Shown: positions 1 through 11,988 of the stretch, piece by piece
How the letters are laid out: each line of letters begins with the position of its first letter
Numbering within the stretch: the first letter of the stretch is position 1
DNA from: Cryptomeria japonica
Lineage: Eukaryota; Streptophyta; Pinopsida; Cupressales; Cupressaceae
DNA length: 64,000 nt
Assembly: GCF_030272615.1 (NCBI RefSeq)
Contig: NC_081413.1
Span: 99,976,239 to 100,040,238 of the forward strand
Direction of reading: 5' to 3'
Translations under genes and position numbers: made by a program
Notes under the pieces: generated by a model
The model's input: only the letters and a program-made list of their open reading frames with translations
Databases searched by the model: none
Told to the model about the DNA's origin: nothing

Positions 1-1854
1 TTATTTCAAAGTTGTGGTTAAACTAGATTGTGAATGTTAGGCATGTTAAACTATTCCACATCATTAGAAAATTGAGTCACTCACAACTGGTTGTAATGGT
101 TGAAGAAGAGATGAAACATACATACAATAATGGTTGAAGACAAGAATGTAAATAAAGTGGTTCTTAAGTATAAACAAACTTTTATAAAAATAGATAGACT
201 ATACCTTAAAGAGTCTCTCTAAGTAGGATTATTATACTCAATTGTTTCAAGTAATAAAATTTGGTTGGATGTCGTCTATTTTGGAGTGGCCCATAGGATG
301 TTCATTTCTTCAAAATAATATATTGAGCATGCTTTCCTAATTCTTCATTAATCTTCTTGAATTTTAGTCAGTTGTTTATTTGACCCACTTACATAGTTTG
401 TGTCAAATGCTTTCAAATCAATCACAAACTAATGGAGCTATGACTCACAAAGAAAGAAGAGGAGTGGAAAATAGTGTAGGTGGGAGAGCACCATGTGCAG
501 CAAACCTTGCTCACATGTTAAGCACCTTTTACACAAGACTTAGTTGTAGATTTTTTGGATAAAAAGGGCGATTGAGTTGAAAGATATTACTAAGGGCGAG
601 AAGTAGATGATACTATATGTAGACTAGTGGAGCTCAAATTTGAGGAGGAAGTCTCCATTGAGGATAAGTTTGTAAGAGCCATATTAGAACTTGGATCTCC
701 CAACCTATTCAAGGATCTTGAAATCAAAAGAGATAATAAATTATATCATAAAAAGCATGAAATGTGCTTTGAATTTGAGTCAATCTAAGGCCCCCAAAGA
801 TTCATATAGATGAGCACAAAGTTAGGACATACCACATTGTGGTTGGACTTTATGCAAAATGAAGGCATTAAGATAGATAAGAGAAAGATTACAAATTAAG
901 ACCACATGATCAATCAACTAAAAAAAACCATGCCATAGAAATAAATAATATATTTATTTAATAAATTCTAAAATCTAGATGTCAAATAAGGAAAATTTTG
1001 TTAAATCGACTATAAACTTCAACAACATTTAGACTAACCATTTAAAAGATGACACAAAGGAAGTCTCTAAGTATATCAATATTTTTTTCTATTCATTCAA
1101 AATAAAATATTACACATTCTATACAAGGGGCCTATCAAGTAGTTCTCATAGAGGAGTTTTCATAGAAACAAAAAAAACGTGGAAAGAAAAGGTAGAAGAA
1201 AAAAGGTTAAACGTGGCAATGGAAGACAAGCTTATGAATAGAAATAAGTTATGTGATAAACATGGTGATGGAAGAGGCCAATTAGGACCAACTCAACATG
1301 TGAATCAGATTGTGCATGAATTGGGCTGCATTTAATGACAAACAACATTTTTTTTGTTTGTATTGTCAAAATCCTTTCATCAAACATGAAATTAGGATTT
1401 TGATCAGGGATTCTTATGCAACCAAAAAAAATTTGTACAACTAATCAGTCAACTCATCTTAGCCTTCAAATCTATATATTGTGAACGAAGCTATAAAGGG
1501 ATGTTCTACAATATTTTCTCTTTCATTATCTCAATAACATTGGAAAAAAAACTTGGAACTGTTCCTTTGTGAATCTTGAGTTAAATATCAAAGTATTGAA
1601 TGTATAAACCTTCAAGGCAATCCAGTGAATATTTTTACTTAAAATAAATAAAATTATTCAAAGCCATAGAGGAAAAGGAAGTTGCATAGGAAAGGGCTTT
1701 AGAAAATTGTCTTAAAATACTCTCAAAACAATGAAGAATGTGAGACAATTTTATCTAGAAAGAAGAAGAGATAAAAATCTGATATTTTTAATGATTTGTC
1801 TGCAAGTCTGAGTGATCTGAGAGTACCACTGGGATTTTTCTAATGTTTCCTGTG
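1..1854. other. AT-rich stretch, no gene recognised
   Basis: I see no supported gene here. One open stretch on the plus strand, about 603-787, reads roughly 60 codons (it includes VELKFEEEVSIEDKF) without matching a family I know; it may be a scrap of an old element. The short ORF at 380-562 has no recognisable domain. Confidence 0.5.
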
Positions 1855-2620
1855 AATTTAATGTTCATTAGATTGGTCATATATTGAAATTATGGTGTTA
1901 TTAATTGTCATCGCTCAGTAGTGTCGGTAAAAATTGACGTCAATTTGAGTGTCATTAAATTATTTAATTCTTCAATTGGACACCCATATGATCATCATCA
2001 CCAAAAATATTCATTTAAATTTGACGCCCATTTGACTATCATCTATAAAGTATGAGGTCAAATTTGACATTCGTTTATTTGTCATTTCAAAAAAAAGAGT
2101 TTGAATTTGATGTGTTCAAACATCATTTCTAACTTTAGTGAATTAAATTTGACTAGCATTTAGCATGTCAAGGATAAATCAATTGAATAAATTTGATATT
2201 TTTTGATAGTCACAAATATTAGAAGTTAAATTTGATGTTTTTTTTATTAGAGATAAAATGGGTTTTGAGGGTACCCGAACCCCTTACAACAAGTTTTGAA
2301 GGGACTTGAAAACCTCGGATTTTTCACGGATCTGAAACCCAAAATAGACAGCTACCAAAGGATTCAACATTGATAACCAACAACCCAAACTCAGCTAAGC
2401 ATCAAAGAGTCAAATTTGATGTTTGTTTGGCTATTAGTGCACACATTTGAAGGTTAAATTTGATAGACATTAATCTTTCATGCGTAGAATTAATTGGGCC
2501 TAAATTTGATGTCTGTTTAATTGTCATCGATTAGAACTATATGATAAATTTTATGTTCATTTTGTAGTCACAAGTAGCAATATGAGAAGTTAGATATGAC
2601 GTTGGGTCGACCATCATCTC
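1855..2620. repeat. Degenerate ~43-bp tandem repeat array, interrupted
   Basis: Units resembling AAATTTGATGTC followed by GTTTGATTGTCAT begin near 1855, 1886, 1932, 1974, 2018, 2060, 2103, 2145, 2189 and 2228, then again near 2413, 2455, 2502, 2545 and 2591. Most spacings are 42-47 bp. Units are diverged from one another. The array is split by an insert at 2251-2412. No coding potential is seen. It is an old minisatellite-like array; I do not recognise the family. Confidence 0.75.
2251..2412 (-). mobile_element. Short retroposed insert inside the tandem array
   Basis: This ~160-bp piece breaks the 43-bp periodicity. Read on the minus strand it ends with TTGTAAGGGGTTCGGGTACC and then CTCAAAACCC, which matches the minus-strand tail of the larger insert at 3578-3942. 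The motif GGTTCGGGTACC resembles a pol III B box imperfectly. The flanks both carry AAATTTGATGTTT, which could be a target duplication or simply two array units. I infer a 5'-truncated SINE or LINE tail. Confidence 0.5.
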
Positions 2621-3562
2621 AAAGATTTACATTTAAAAAATACCTTCTTTTTTTCTTTTGTCATCTATTTAAACAAATTGAAATGGAGTTACCTTCAAAT
2701 TTCGTATTCTAAAATTTAGATAGCTAGCATGAAATTTATTTATTGCTGATGTAAAATTTATTACCTTTTCTATTTCTATTGGCCATTAAAATACTGATTG
2801 TTTTTATTTATGCTCTTAAAATCAATGCGATATGGAAGCGAATGATGTAGAAATTTATGAGTCTGTTTGATGGAGTTTTGCAACCGATCCTTTTACTTTT
2901 CCACAAACAATTTGCATCCTTTATGTTCAGTATGGAAGTGCCCCATTAATAAATTATCAATAAATTCTTACTTGTTAGTTGCTCATTTTAGCTATTTTCT
3001 TGCATCGATAACTCTTGGCAATAAAATATTAGACAACTTTGCTAATGTTTAGTGACTTGATGATTTTCAAGTATTTTTGTTATTTTTAAAAAAGGTTTTG
3101 CAACTACAACCTAATATACAAATAAAAAATAGATGTCCATTCTTAAATTTTGCAGATTTGAATGTTGGAAATAAAATATATGATAATACTTGTGCTTCAA
3201 CGTCTAATTGTATGGTCCTTGTCATGAATTCTATTTGTTGTATTGTATAATATTGTTTAGGTCAGTTGTTTCATTGTTAAATGTTTTATTAAGTTTTCAG
3301 CTTGTCATATTGTAATCTTTGCTAGATTTTACTTAATGTTTTCTCTTGCAAGTTTTTAACATGTAATTTTCATTTTTTCAATAAATAAATAAAGAATTAG
3401 GATATAGTCATGTTATAAGAGGAGGACACACAACTAACTATTTTTGTTTAATGAGAGACTATTAAAAAACACAATAACAACACCTCTAGTAAGATTGTTG
3501 TGAGCATTTATCAATTTAGTTGTTGAGCCAATGTTAATATTTTGTTAATATCTCAAAAAAAA
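2621..3562. other. AT-rich stretch, nothing recognised
   Basis: No domain, RNA gene or clear repeat was found. The 61-codon ORF at 2867-3052 looks like chance. Confidence 0.5.
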
Positions 3563-3577
3563 TTAATTCAAGTAGTT

Positions 3578-3942
3578 TTGATTAAGTAAAAGCAGGTATT
3601 TGAAAGGTACCCGAACCTTTTACAAGCCAGGAAAACAAAACTACTTAAAAAGTGCCTGATCACTTCAAAAAGACAAAATGAACCCATCGAAAGGGATCAA
3701 CTTAACACAACATTACATTAAAAACTCAGAACAGATAGCAAAAGGAAAGCACAAAGACAACAAAGAGACAGAACCAAGGATAGCAACTGAAACTAGATAC
3801 TATTCATAATTTCCTCAGCGTGAACAACCATTTGTTTCATGTTATTCACTGAAGTCTTCAAATCCTCCAGCTCACGACCTTTGATGTCACCCTTATTCTT
3901 TGTGTTAGCTCTGGTCCTCCTTTCATGACCCTTGTTATTAAT
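3578..3942 (-). mobile_element. Retroposed insert with 15-bp target duplication
   Basis: A ~365-bp insert is flanked by a perfect direct repeat, TTAATTCAAGTAGTT, at 3563-3577 and 3943-3957; this is the size expected for LINE-type target-primed insertion. On the minus strand it starts with ~46 open codons (3793-3932, containing RELEDLKTSVNNMKQMV, ending in TAG), then a 3'-UTR-like stretch, then a tail containing GGTTCGGGTACC shared with the insert at 2251-2412. It is a 5'-truncated copy of a LINE or of another transcript moved by LINE machinery. The peptide is not one I recognise. Confidence 0.65.
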
Positions 3943-3957
3943 TTAATTCAAGTAGTT

Positions 3958-4306
3958 GAGAATAAGTAATTTTATATAATGTTTACACAATATTTCACAT
4001 AATATAATTTTGAGTGTTCATTGATAGTATTTTGTAATGTGAGTTTCTTTACTTTTCATCTTAGTAGTGTTGGTATTAGAGTCCATGGTGGGAAATATAT
4101 TGGATGCAAGGTGGAGATTTAGTAGCACTTGAAAAGAAGAGAAATGTGGCATTTTTCACTTAGCTTAGAGAAATGGTATGAAAGATTGTTGTTATTTATT
4201 TTTTGAATGTTGAAATCTATTTTCAATCCATTGAAGATATTGCAATTTATTAAATTTGGCATTAATTGTGACATATTTATTGAAAGGTTATTCTCCTTTG
4301 TAGTGA
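3958..4306. other. AT-rich stretch, nothing recognised
   Basis: No gene or known element is seen. The recognisable Copia sequence to the right fades near 4300, so the break of that element probably lies here. Confidence 0.45.
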
Positions 4307-5477
4307 CTAAAATGTTGGGCTATGATTTTTTCGAGTTGAAAGTAAATTGAATTTATTGAAGGGAAATTGGGCATCCCAATTTCCTAGGAGCATTTCTGAC
4401 TGTGAAGGTTTGTCCCTTGTCATTCTTACTTGAGGAGACAAATAGAATGTCTTTGTTGGAGGAAGCCTTTCTTGTGGAGCACTCACCAGCTTCATATCCT
4501 AATCCTCTAGTATCCTTGGTGTGTTTTTGTTGTTCAACATTTTATCCAAGGCATCAGTGTTGCTATCAAATTAGATCCTCACCTTGAGTTCATCTTGGCA
4601 TTTCTCAAGGTCCTTCCAGAGACTCTCCATTTTTCCTTTTAGCTTCTGCCATTCTTTACCTTTTGTTTCCACTTCTAGCTCTAGCTCCTCACATCTTCTC
4701 TTCTTAGCATCAAAGACTGATTTCAATTCATCAGTCATTCCTTTTGCTTCTTCTAGTTGAGTTGTCAATGTGTAGATATTTTTATTTGACTCTTCAAGAC
4801 ATGTTCTCAACTGGTTGCATTCTTCATAAACTAAGTTTTTATAATTCTTAAATTCATTTCTAATATTTTTTCAGTTCATGTAGGGAACTTACTAGCTCCC
4901 TTTCAAGATCAACTTGAGCCTCAATTTCTTCTTCATCTTCTTCATCACTGCCAAACATATCTTGTTAGTAGGATTGATTTGTGTTATCCCTTTTTGATGT
5001 GGGCAACTTACTATCTATCTCTTGAGCCATGAAGAGATGGGTTTCTTCTCCATTTTTGTTGCAGCTGCTAACTGGTCTATCTTGATCTACATACTCATGT
5101 GTTCCATTTCTCTTCTTGCTTTCGCAAAGTGGTTCTATAGTGCTAGGTTCATTCCCAGAGAGTTTCTTCAATTTGACCCACAAACACTTTGCAGACTTGC
5201 ACTTATCCACCTGTGAAGAAACGTCACCAAAAAGTCCACTGAGAATAGCTTTCATGGATTCAAAATTGCACTTAGATCTTCTTTCTGCTTCAAGACGAGT
5301 GGGAGGATTGACATGACTAGAGAGACCATTGACAACTGACATCCAAACATCATACCATAAGGAGGACAGGTAGACTTCCATTGTACAACTCCAAATGGAA
5401 TAGTTAGACCCATCAAACATCGGAGTAGGGGTTGACTCAAATTTAACCATTGTATTCACAAACCAAAATCTACCCAA
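4307..5477 (-). pseudogene. Copia Gag region, broken
   Basis: The first block (5477-4965) carries the Copia Gag signature FDGSNYSIWSCTMEVYLSS and a downstream VKLKKLSG, as in UBN2/DUF4219-type Gag proteins that package element RNA. A second block (4810-4571) is a charged coiled coil with repeated LEEAKG, KRRCEELELEVE and LEKCQDEL, typical of the Gag linker in large plant Copia elements. A third block (4495-4307) follows in another frame. Frames shift between blocks and several stops intervene. Protease, integrase and reverse transcriptase are absent; the element is truncated near 4300. It lies just downstream of a primer-binding site and LTR in the same orientation. Its function is lost. Confidence 0.8.
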
Positions 5478-5510
5478 TCTAGAGAAAGGTTATCTAACCG
5501 AGAACCTATT

Positions 5511-5522
5511 CTCTAATACCAA
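5511..5522 (-). other. Primer-binding site, initiator-Met tRNA type
   Basis: The minus strand reads TTGGTATTAGAG directly after the LTR end. This is the plant Copia site TGGTATCAGAGC with one visible C-to-T change. Confidence 0.75.
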
Positions 5523-5523
5523 T

Positions 5524-7787
5524 TGTTGAATATAAGATGCCACTGAGAGGGGGTGAATCAGTGGTTTCCAATACTCTTAACCTTTTAATCCTAAATATGT
5601 GTACTGGTTACCTATTCAAAACACTAAGTGACTATTTTGGTTAAATCAAGGAAAAGACCAGAATGTAAAATGCATGCACACATAAAAGGTACACCTCATA
5701 AAACTGGATGTATGAGGAAAAACCAACATGGGAAAAACCTCAGTGAGAAATGTTGTTGGAGTCTATTGCTCCAATCCAGCCTCACAATTAATAACTCTAT
5801 TACAATGTTTAGGGATCCAACCCAAGGAGCACCAACCCCTGATGATTTAGGGCACAAACCCCTACAGATTTAGGGCACCAACCCAAGGAGAACCAACCCC
5901 TACTGATTTAGGGCACCAACCCAAAGAGCACCAACCCCTGTACCGAGCACCAACTCAGTGATTACAATGAATACAAACAATATAGTAGTTATAACCCGAT
6001 TACAAATGAGTTTTGTAACCTCTACATATAATCTCTTTGTCGGTTTAACCCTGCTTTGATCTCTACCGGTTCTTTGCTCACTTTGTTCTCTGCGGGTTCT
6101 CTGACTCTTCTTTTCTCACTATTGTTGCCTTATCGATTCAGTCTCTACACCCGGTTACCGGTTACTCTGCTTACTAGTTGAACCCTTCTTGGTTCTTTTC
6201 CTGATTCCACTTTTGTTCTACTTCTGACTTGATTGACCTCTTCTCACTCTTCTCTGCATCACTCTTTGCAGCCTTCATACTGGTACAAACACTGTCAGTT
6301 CACACCATTGTCAAGCTCAGTGACAGTCTACAGGCTACCTTAACCCACTCACCAACTCACCCATGATTTATGTTGTCGACATTAATGTCGACCTACTCAC
6401 CAACTACCTTGTTGATGGACTCTTCACCTACCTCTGCATGCTTGCCACCTAGTATTCACATGTCATCCTTGTCGACATCCACCTCCGTTGTGTGTGTCGG
6501 TTTTGGTCCAGTCACCGACCAACCACTCAACTGGTATATACTTCATATTAGTGGTCTTCTTACCCAAGTGGTCATGCAATAACTAGTCAACCTTTGAACC
6601 ATGTTGTCTCCTATTCTGACGGTGGGATCACATCAACCAAGTCACCAACTTTGGAAATCCATAGCATACATTATGCTCATCTTCATCTGATGGGATCCTT
6701 TCACTTCGTTTATTTTCTTGCTTATCGATTGACATCCACATATCACCAATCTCCAATGGCGATCTTCTCGCATGTTGGTAGATATGTTTACCGATTGATA
6801 GTACTTTTGCTTGCACACCGGTAACATCCATAGGATCACCATGTCAACAATCTTCAGTTGTGTCCAACTATGGAAACACCAATCTCCATCTGCATACCGG
6901 TAACACAATCTACAGATGCAAACACTTCCCTTCTCCTTCACCAACCCAGTTCTTATCTCAACCGGTTTGTCAGAGTGACAAACTCATCGCAACTTACTCT
7001 TCTTCTTTTGTCCGGGTAGCTCATCATGCTTTCACTTGATGATCCAGTACATATCTCTGATCTCATACACCTGAGTCATCTTTATGTCCCACCTTGATCA
7101 TCTGGTATGAGCCTTTAATCATCTACCTTAACTTCTCTGTCTTATCCCAGAGTATCATCACTTACCGGTGGGAGTAGATGAACAGTTGCACTCAACCTGC
7201 CAATCATCCAGTGAGAGTGGATCCTTCTCACCTACTGGCCAATAACTGGTGGGAACCGGTTTTCATCACATTTCTCTCTCTGCTTCCGGTATTGCACTCA
7301 TATGACTTTCCTATTTGAGCAAACATATCTTCAACCAGACATATGATCCGATAAACTTTCCCACATGTCCTTGCAATATGAGGTAACACACTTTTATGTC
7401 AGCCTTCTCTTCATTGGGTGACAACATCTACATCTGGTGGGAGTCTTGATATATGACATCAAACAAACTGCATACTGGTTGCCTATCCTTCTTCATTAGC
7501 TCAAACTTGCTATCTTATCGGTCACATGCATACATGTTGGAAACAACATACTGCCAACATACCACTCATCGGTTAGCATTGCCATTATACCAACTGTCTC
7601 CAATGTCTACTCACTGGTTAACACCAACTTATGTCTCCAACACTAACTTGTATACCGATGACTCCAATGATCACAATGATGGTTAAACTCCTCTTCTCAC
7701 TAGTGACAAGCTATATTGGTAACTTGCTATACTAATTGACATCAATGACACCATTACCAGTTGACATCAATGACAACACAATGCCAA
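5524..7787 (-). repeat. 5' LTR of minus-strand Copia element
   Basis: On the plus strand the repeat starts TGTTGAATAT and ends GCCAACA, so on the element strand it begins TGTTGGCATTG and ends CAACA, as Copia LTRs do. The right boundary is inferred from that motif, since the partner LTR is missing. The interior is pyrimidine-rich and studded with ACCGGT or CCGGT motifs, for example near 6066, 6150-6165, 6960, 7162 and 7255. A hairpin at 5540-5564 (CCACTGA / TCAGTGG around a G run) lies close to the primer-binding site. Two short stretches near 5820-5945 repeat AGCACCAACCCCTGA-like units. Other ORFs here are not genes. Confidence 0.65.
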
Positions 7788-8643
7788 CAAAATCCAATGA
7801 GAAGGGAAAGAAAAAAGTTGATGATATCTAGAAGCAACATGAGAAGAGGTTGATTAGGAAGTCTAAGGATCAACTGATAGAATTAGATACCCTAGATGTT
7901 CATTTGGTAGAACAATGTATTCTTTCACCAACAACAGGAAATGCATCTGGTATCTAAGGCATTAGCCTTAGGGAGAGGCAAATCGATGATAAATCTTGCA
8001 TGACCCCCTGTTATGGTCTGAAAACTTGTTTCAGATATTGGAGAAGTCAATCTGAAAGTTTACCGACCTAGATATATTGGATCTTGGATTTGGTATGATA
8101 TGCCGAGAAGCATTTATGTCAATGAGGAATTAGGGTTTCACAGGTTAATCTAGTGAGCCAAAGAATTGAGAGGTCTAGTCAGTCCCCAACTAAACACTGT
8201 ATTGCTTCATAAAAAGGAAGGTATGGAGAAGATGAGTAAGCTCACACCGGCCACATTAACTGAAGAAGAATTGCATGCCTACATTCTTATTGGGTTGGTA
8301 TTAATTTTGGGAACATTGAAAACCAGCTGAGACACTTGGGATTTTTGAAGATCTTACCCTGGTATATTCAAACATGTCTAGATCCGGTAAACACAAATTT
8401 TCATTCCATTCATTCATTTTTTATTATTTTCCCCAACTTTGGCATTGTTGTCAAAGGGGGAGAGGTGTAGCATGTGAAAAATATCTTTTAGGGAAAGAAG
8501 TAGCTCAAGGGGAGGAATGTACATAAGAAGGAATGTATAGCTTAGGGGGAGTAGCTTTCTGAGATCATATTTTGGGAAGATTTTGGACAGGAACCAGAAA
8601 AATAGTTCAATGATTCATTTTTCACATGAGTGTTGCCATCAAT
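7788..8643 (+). other. Probable internal 3' part of a plus-strand Copia element
   Basis: No intact domain is readable. I place it in a Copia because it runs into a purine tract and LTR on the right and contains a second purine-rich run, CAAAGGGGGAGAGG, near 8452, a pattern seen downstream of RNase H in these elements. Its left limit against the neighbouring LTR is uncertain. Confidence 0.4.
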
Positions 8644-8658
8644 GCCAAAGGGAGATAT
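8644..8658 (+). other. Polypurine tract
   Basis: GCCAAAGGGAGATAT immediately precedes the TGTTGG start of the LTR, the expected position of the plus-strand primer. Confidence 0.65.
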
Positions 8659-9564
8659 TGTTGGAAATTGGCATTCATCCGGGCTCATGGTGTTGTCATT
8701 GATGGCAACACACATCATTTTGGGTTGGATACTTATCCGGTATCCATTGGTTTTCAAGGATTGACATCTGGCATTTAAGTAAATCGACATATTCAAAAGA
8801 AAGGGTAATCGACAAACTTGGAACTGGTATTTGGAGGCCGACATAGGAGAAAGATCCGGTAAAAGGTCAAGCGGTAACGGTCATAAAGATTAATGTTTAT
8901 ATTTTTCTAGGCCGACATGTAATTATTTTGTAATATGATTGTAAGGCGACATAAGACATTCAATATGTAAGGGTATATAAGTCAGTCTAATAGATCATTT
9001 TGGGATATAGGATATATGCAATTGTGTGAGCAAGATCTTGATCGACAATATGCGAATGTGATGATCTGTAGTCATTCTTGGTTATTTGTCAAGAAGATTT
9101 GAAAAGCGAATTAGGATATTGGTAAAGGAAGGTGACAGTGTTAATTGGTACAGTTTGTTCTTAAACCGGAACTCATCCAGTATATCAGATGCACACTCAG
9201 AGTTCAGATTGTTGATTGTAATTTAGTATTTTGTACCTGTAGTCAGTGAAGCTCCTTCATGATGAGAAGTGCGCTCTAGGAAGTGTGCTTTCTTGCATGT
9301 GTAGGCCCCTCTCATGTAATATTTATTCAACTGGCCAGTGGATAGATATTGTGGGTCACAAATTGCACTGTGGTTTTTCCTCTTTGAGGTTTTCCACCTA
9401 TAATTTTTGTGTTATGGTGTTCATCTTTGTGGTTGCATTATTATTACTTGTTATTTTCTTTTATGCATGTCAGTTACTAAGTTATTTTACTAATAATGTT
9501 AAAATTAATCATACCAAGAGAACACTGATTCAACCCCCCCTCTTAGTGTTATTGGATTCCAATA
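8659..9564 (+). repeat. 3' LTR of a plus-strand Copia element
   Basis: It starts TGTTGGAAATTGGCATTC and ends ATTGGATTCCAATA, where CCAACA would be canonical (one change). Near the end is a hairpin, AACACTGA (9521-9528) with TTAGTGTT (9543-9550) around a C run, the counterpart of the hairpins in the other Copia LTRs of this window. No primer-binding site follows; instead the sequence jumps directly into Gypsy leader sequence at 9565. The 5' LTR is not in the window. Confidence 0.65.
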
Positions 9565-11967
9565 GAGGTAAGTTGACCTTGACTCAAAAATACCAAATGA
9601 AACCCTAAGATGATAGATCTCGATGCAGGAATTACCTAGTATTCTTTTGTAGTATGTTTGAAAATTGTGATGAGGACAAGCAAAGTAACCTTTTGACTCA
9701 AATTGAAAAAAATGTATGAGGGCAATGTAAATGAAAGAAAATGATTGACTATGTGTGACCAAGATAGGTTGACTGAATAATGAACCCCTATAGGAAGCAG
9801 CCTTAGAAGTTGTTTGAATCTGAAAACTTAAGTCCTTTTTCTCTTGATAAATGTTTTGCAATTTCTTAGTTCTAAACACAGACCTAGTTTAAGTAAACTC
9901 AGACATGATTTTGAAAATGTTTTGCAATTTTGTCCAATTGTGAAGTTGTTGAATGTGACCAAATATCAATGTTTTGACTTTAAGTGGGAAGAAAAACACA
10001 ACAAAATAGTGAGGACCCAATGTCTAAAGGTGTTTTTGTCCAAAAATGATAAAGTGTTTCAATTTCAAGTGTGATTGTAAAATGTCCTTGTTTGTTTTGA
10101 ATACACTTGGAAGACATGACAGACACAATGTTTCTTTGTTTTGTCTGAAAATGTTTGAGTGTTTTTTATCATGCAAGCACAAATCCTATGGTTGGCCAGG
10201 ACAATAGTTGTTAAATCTCACTTGGGGGGTTACCCCGAGCTACACAATTTAGAGCAGATACTTAGATGCTTAACCCTAATAGCTCCATCCTCGACACTCA
10301 CTTCTCCAGGGTAGCCAAACACTAGTCCCCACGAAGACTCCCCGTGGTGAACTTTGTATCTCTACTAAGAACCGTAAGAATGTGACCCACTTCAGAGGTC
10401 TGACCTCCTGCGCCAACAACTAGAAGGTTTTTTGCTTCCAACACAAAAAAGGTGTCTAGTAAGGGAATTCGTTCGGGTTTCTATAATCAGCAGCGTGTTG
10501 CTTCATTAAATGGAAGGCCTCCTAGCCTATAGAGGTTGCACTCTATAGGGTTTATGGGGAGTCATAACGTTGTTATAGAAGCATGTAACACCCGTTGCTT
10601 GCAACTTTCGTCACAAACACTTTTATTTATAGTGGCTTGGAAGAGATTGAATTTAGCCTGCTACCACTTGGGTCGTTCCCTCTCACTTGGATTTATGGGC
10701 TACTTAAGAGGAAGACCCTCAAAGAAGTAAAACAAATGAACTTATTGCTCAAGACACAAAAAACACTTGTTAATTTTAAAGCACCAATTGAAGTATTTTG
10801 CTAGACTAAAGAAGACAAAACAAACAATTTCAAAATCAAATCTTTGTCAAAGGTCTTGCACCAAACTTGTTAGTAGTTGTGAAATAATACCCCTAATGCA
10901 AACACACAAGTTAGGTAATTTTTTAGAAATCTGAAATGACTTTGTGAAATAGGAGCATTTGACAATACATTTTTTGACAAATTCAAAGAATTGATTTTCC
11001 ACAAGTTATTTTCCATCAAAACTAAATTCATAAAGAACAGACCACCTATAGAATTTCAAGAAATTTCTAGAAATGTAAGAAAATCTAAAAAGATTGCTAA
11101 CTTTTTGTCAAAATTAATTTTTTTGTAAATCATCAAAATTTCAAACTTGATCCAGAAAATTTGAATTTTGTACTGGAAACTCTTGATACCATTCCCAACT
11201 TGCAAAAACAAATTCCTACAAAAATTCCAAGCAGTTTGAGAGATATATTCAAAACATTGCAAAAACCTAATTTTTAAAGATCTGATATTTTGTGAATTAT
11301 TTTGCATCAAAATTAAATTCATAAAGAAGAAATTTCCCAAAATGTAAGAAAACCCAAAAAATTCACTAAATTTCTCCAAAAAAAATTTTTTTTTGAAAAA
11401 CTTTAAAAAATCATAAAAAAATATAAATATGCTCCAAAAAATATAAATTTTGGACTGAGTACTCCTGATACTTTCGCCAACCTGAAACAAAACTTTTATG
11501 CAAAAATTTTAAGCAGTTTGTGAGATCTGATCTAATCATTGCAAAACCATAATTTTTAAAGATTTGATTTTTCACAAATTATTTTGCACCCAAATAAAAA
11601 TCACAAAAAATAGACCCCTTATAGAATTCTGAGAACTTTCCATGAGTGTAAGAAAATCTAAAAAATAGCTAATTTTCTTCCAAAATTATTTTTTTATGAA
11701 AAAACATAAAATAATTTATAAAAAATTCAAATATGATCCAAAAAAAATGAATTTAAGATTAAACACTCCTGATACTGGCTCCAACCTGCAAAAAATATTT
11801 GATGCAAAAATCCCAAACTGTTTGTAACATCTAATCAAATCTCTCCAAAATCTTAATTTTGTGTCCAAAACCCTAGTTGCACAAAGTGATTCTCCAAACT
11901 GTTTTATAAAACAACAATATAGGGTTAGAAAAACCTGTAAAAAAACACAGATCTAACAAAAATCCAT
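9565..11967 (-). mobile_element. Leader of a truncated Tat-like Gypsy element
   Basis: This is colinear with the leader of the complete element at 45566-48109. Shared stretches include GAGGTAAGTTGACCTTGACT (9565 and 45754), the block with ACTAAGAACCGTA (about 10190-10470 and 46285-46530), and three ~280-290-bp repeat units just before the primer-binding site, beginning near 10975, 11263 and 11542. The Gag end is missing: the copy stops at the Copia LTR. It is non-coding; ORFs within it (for example 11056-11490) are AT-rich chance frames. Confidence 0.7.
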
Positions 11968-11985
11968 GTCCCACTGGGCGTGCCA
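11968..11985 (-). other. Primer-binding site of the truncated Gypsy
   Basis: The minus strand reads TGGCACGCCCAGTGGGAC three bases inside the LTR, almost the same as the site at 48110-48127. It starts with the TGG that pairs with a tRNA CCA end; I do not assign the tRNA. Confidence 0.65.
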
Positions 11986-11988
11986 AAA

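Noticed and set aside
1855-2620. CRISPR-like spacing of repeats
   Set aside because: Repeats are degenerate without unique spacers, and the DNA is plant nuclear; it is a minisatellite.
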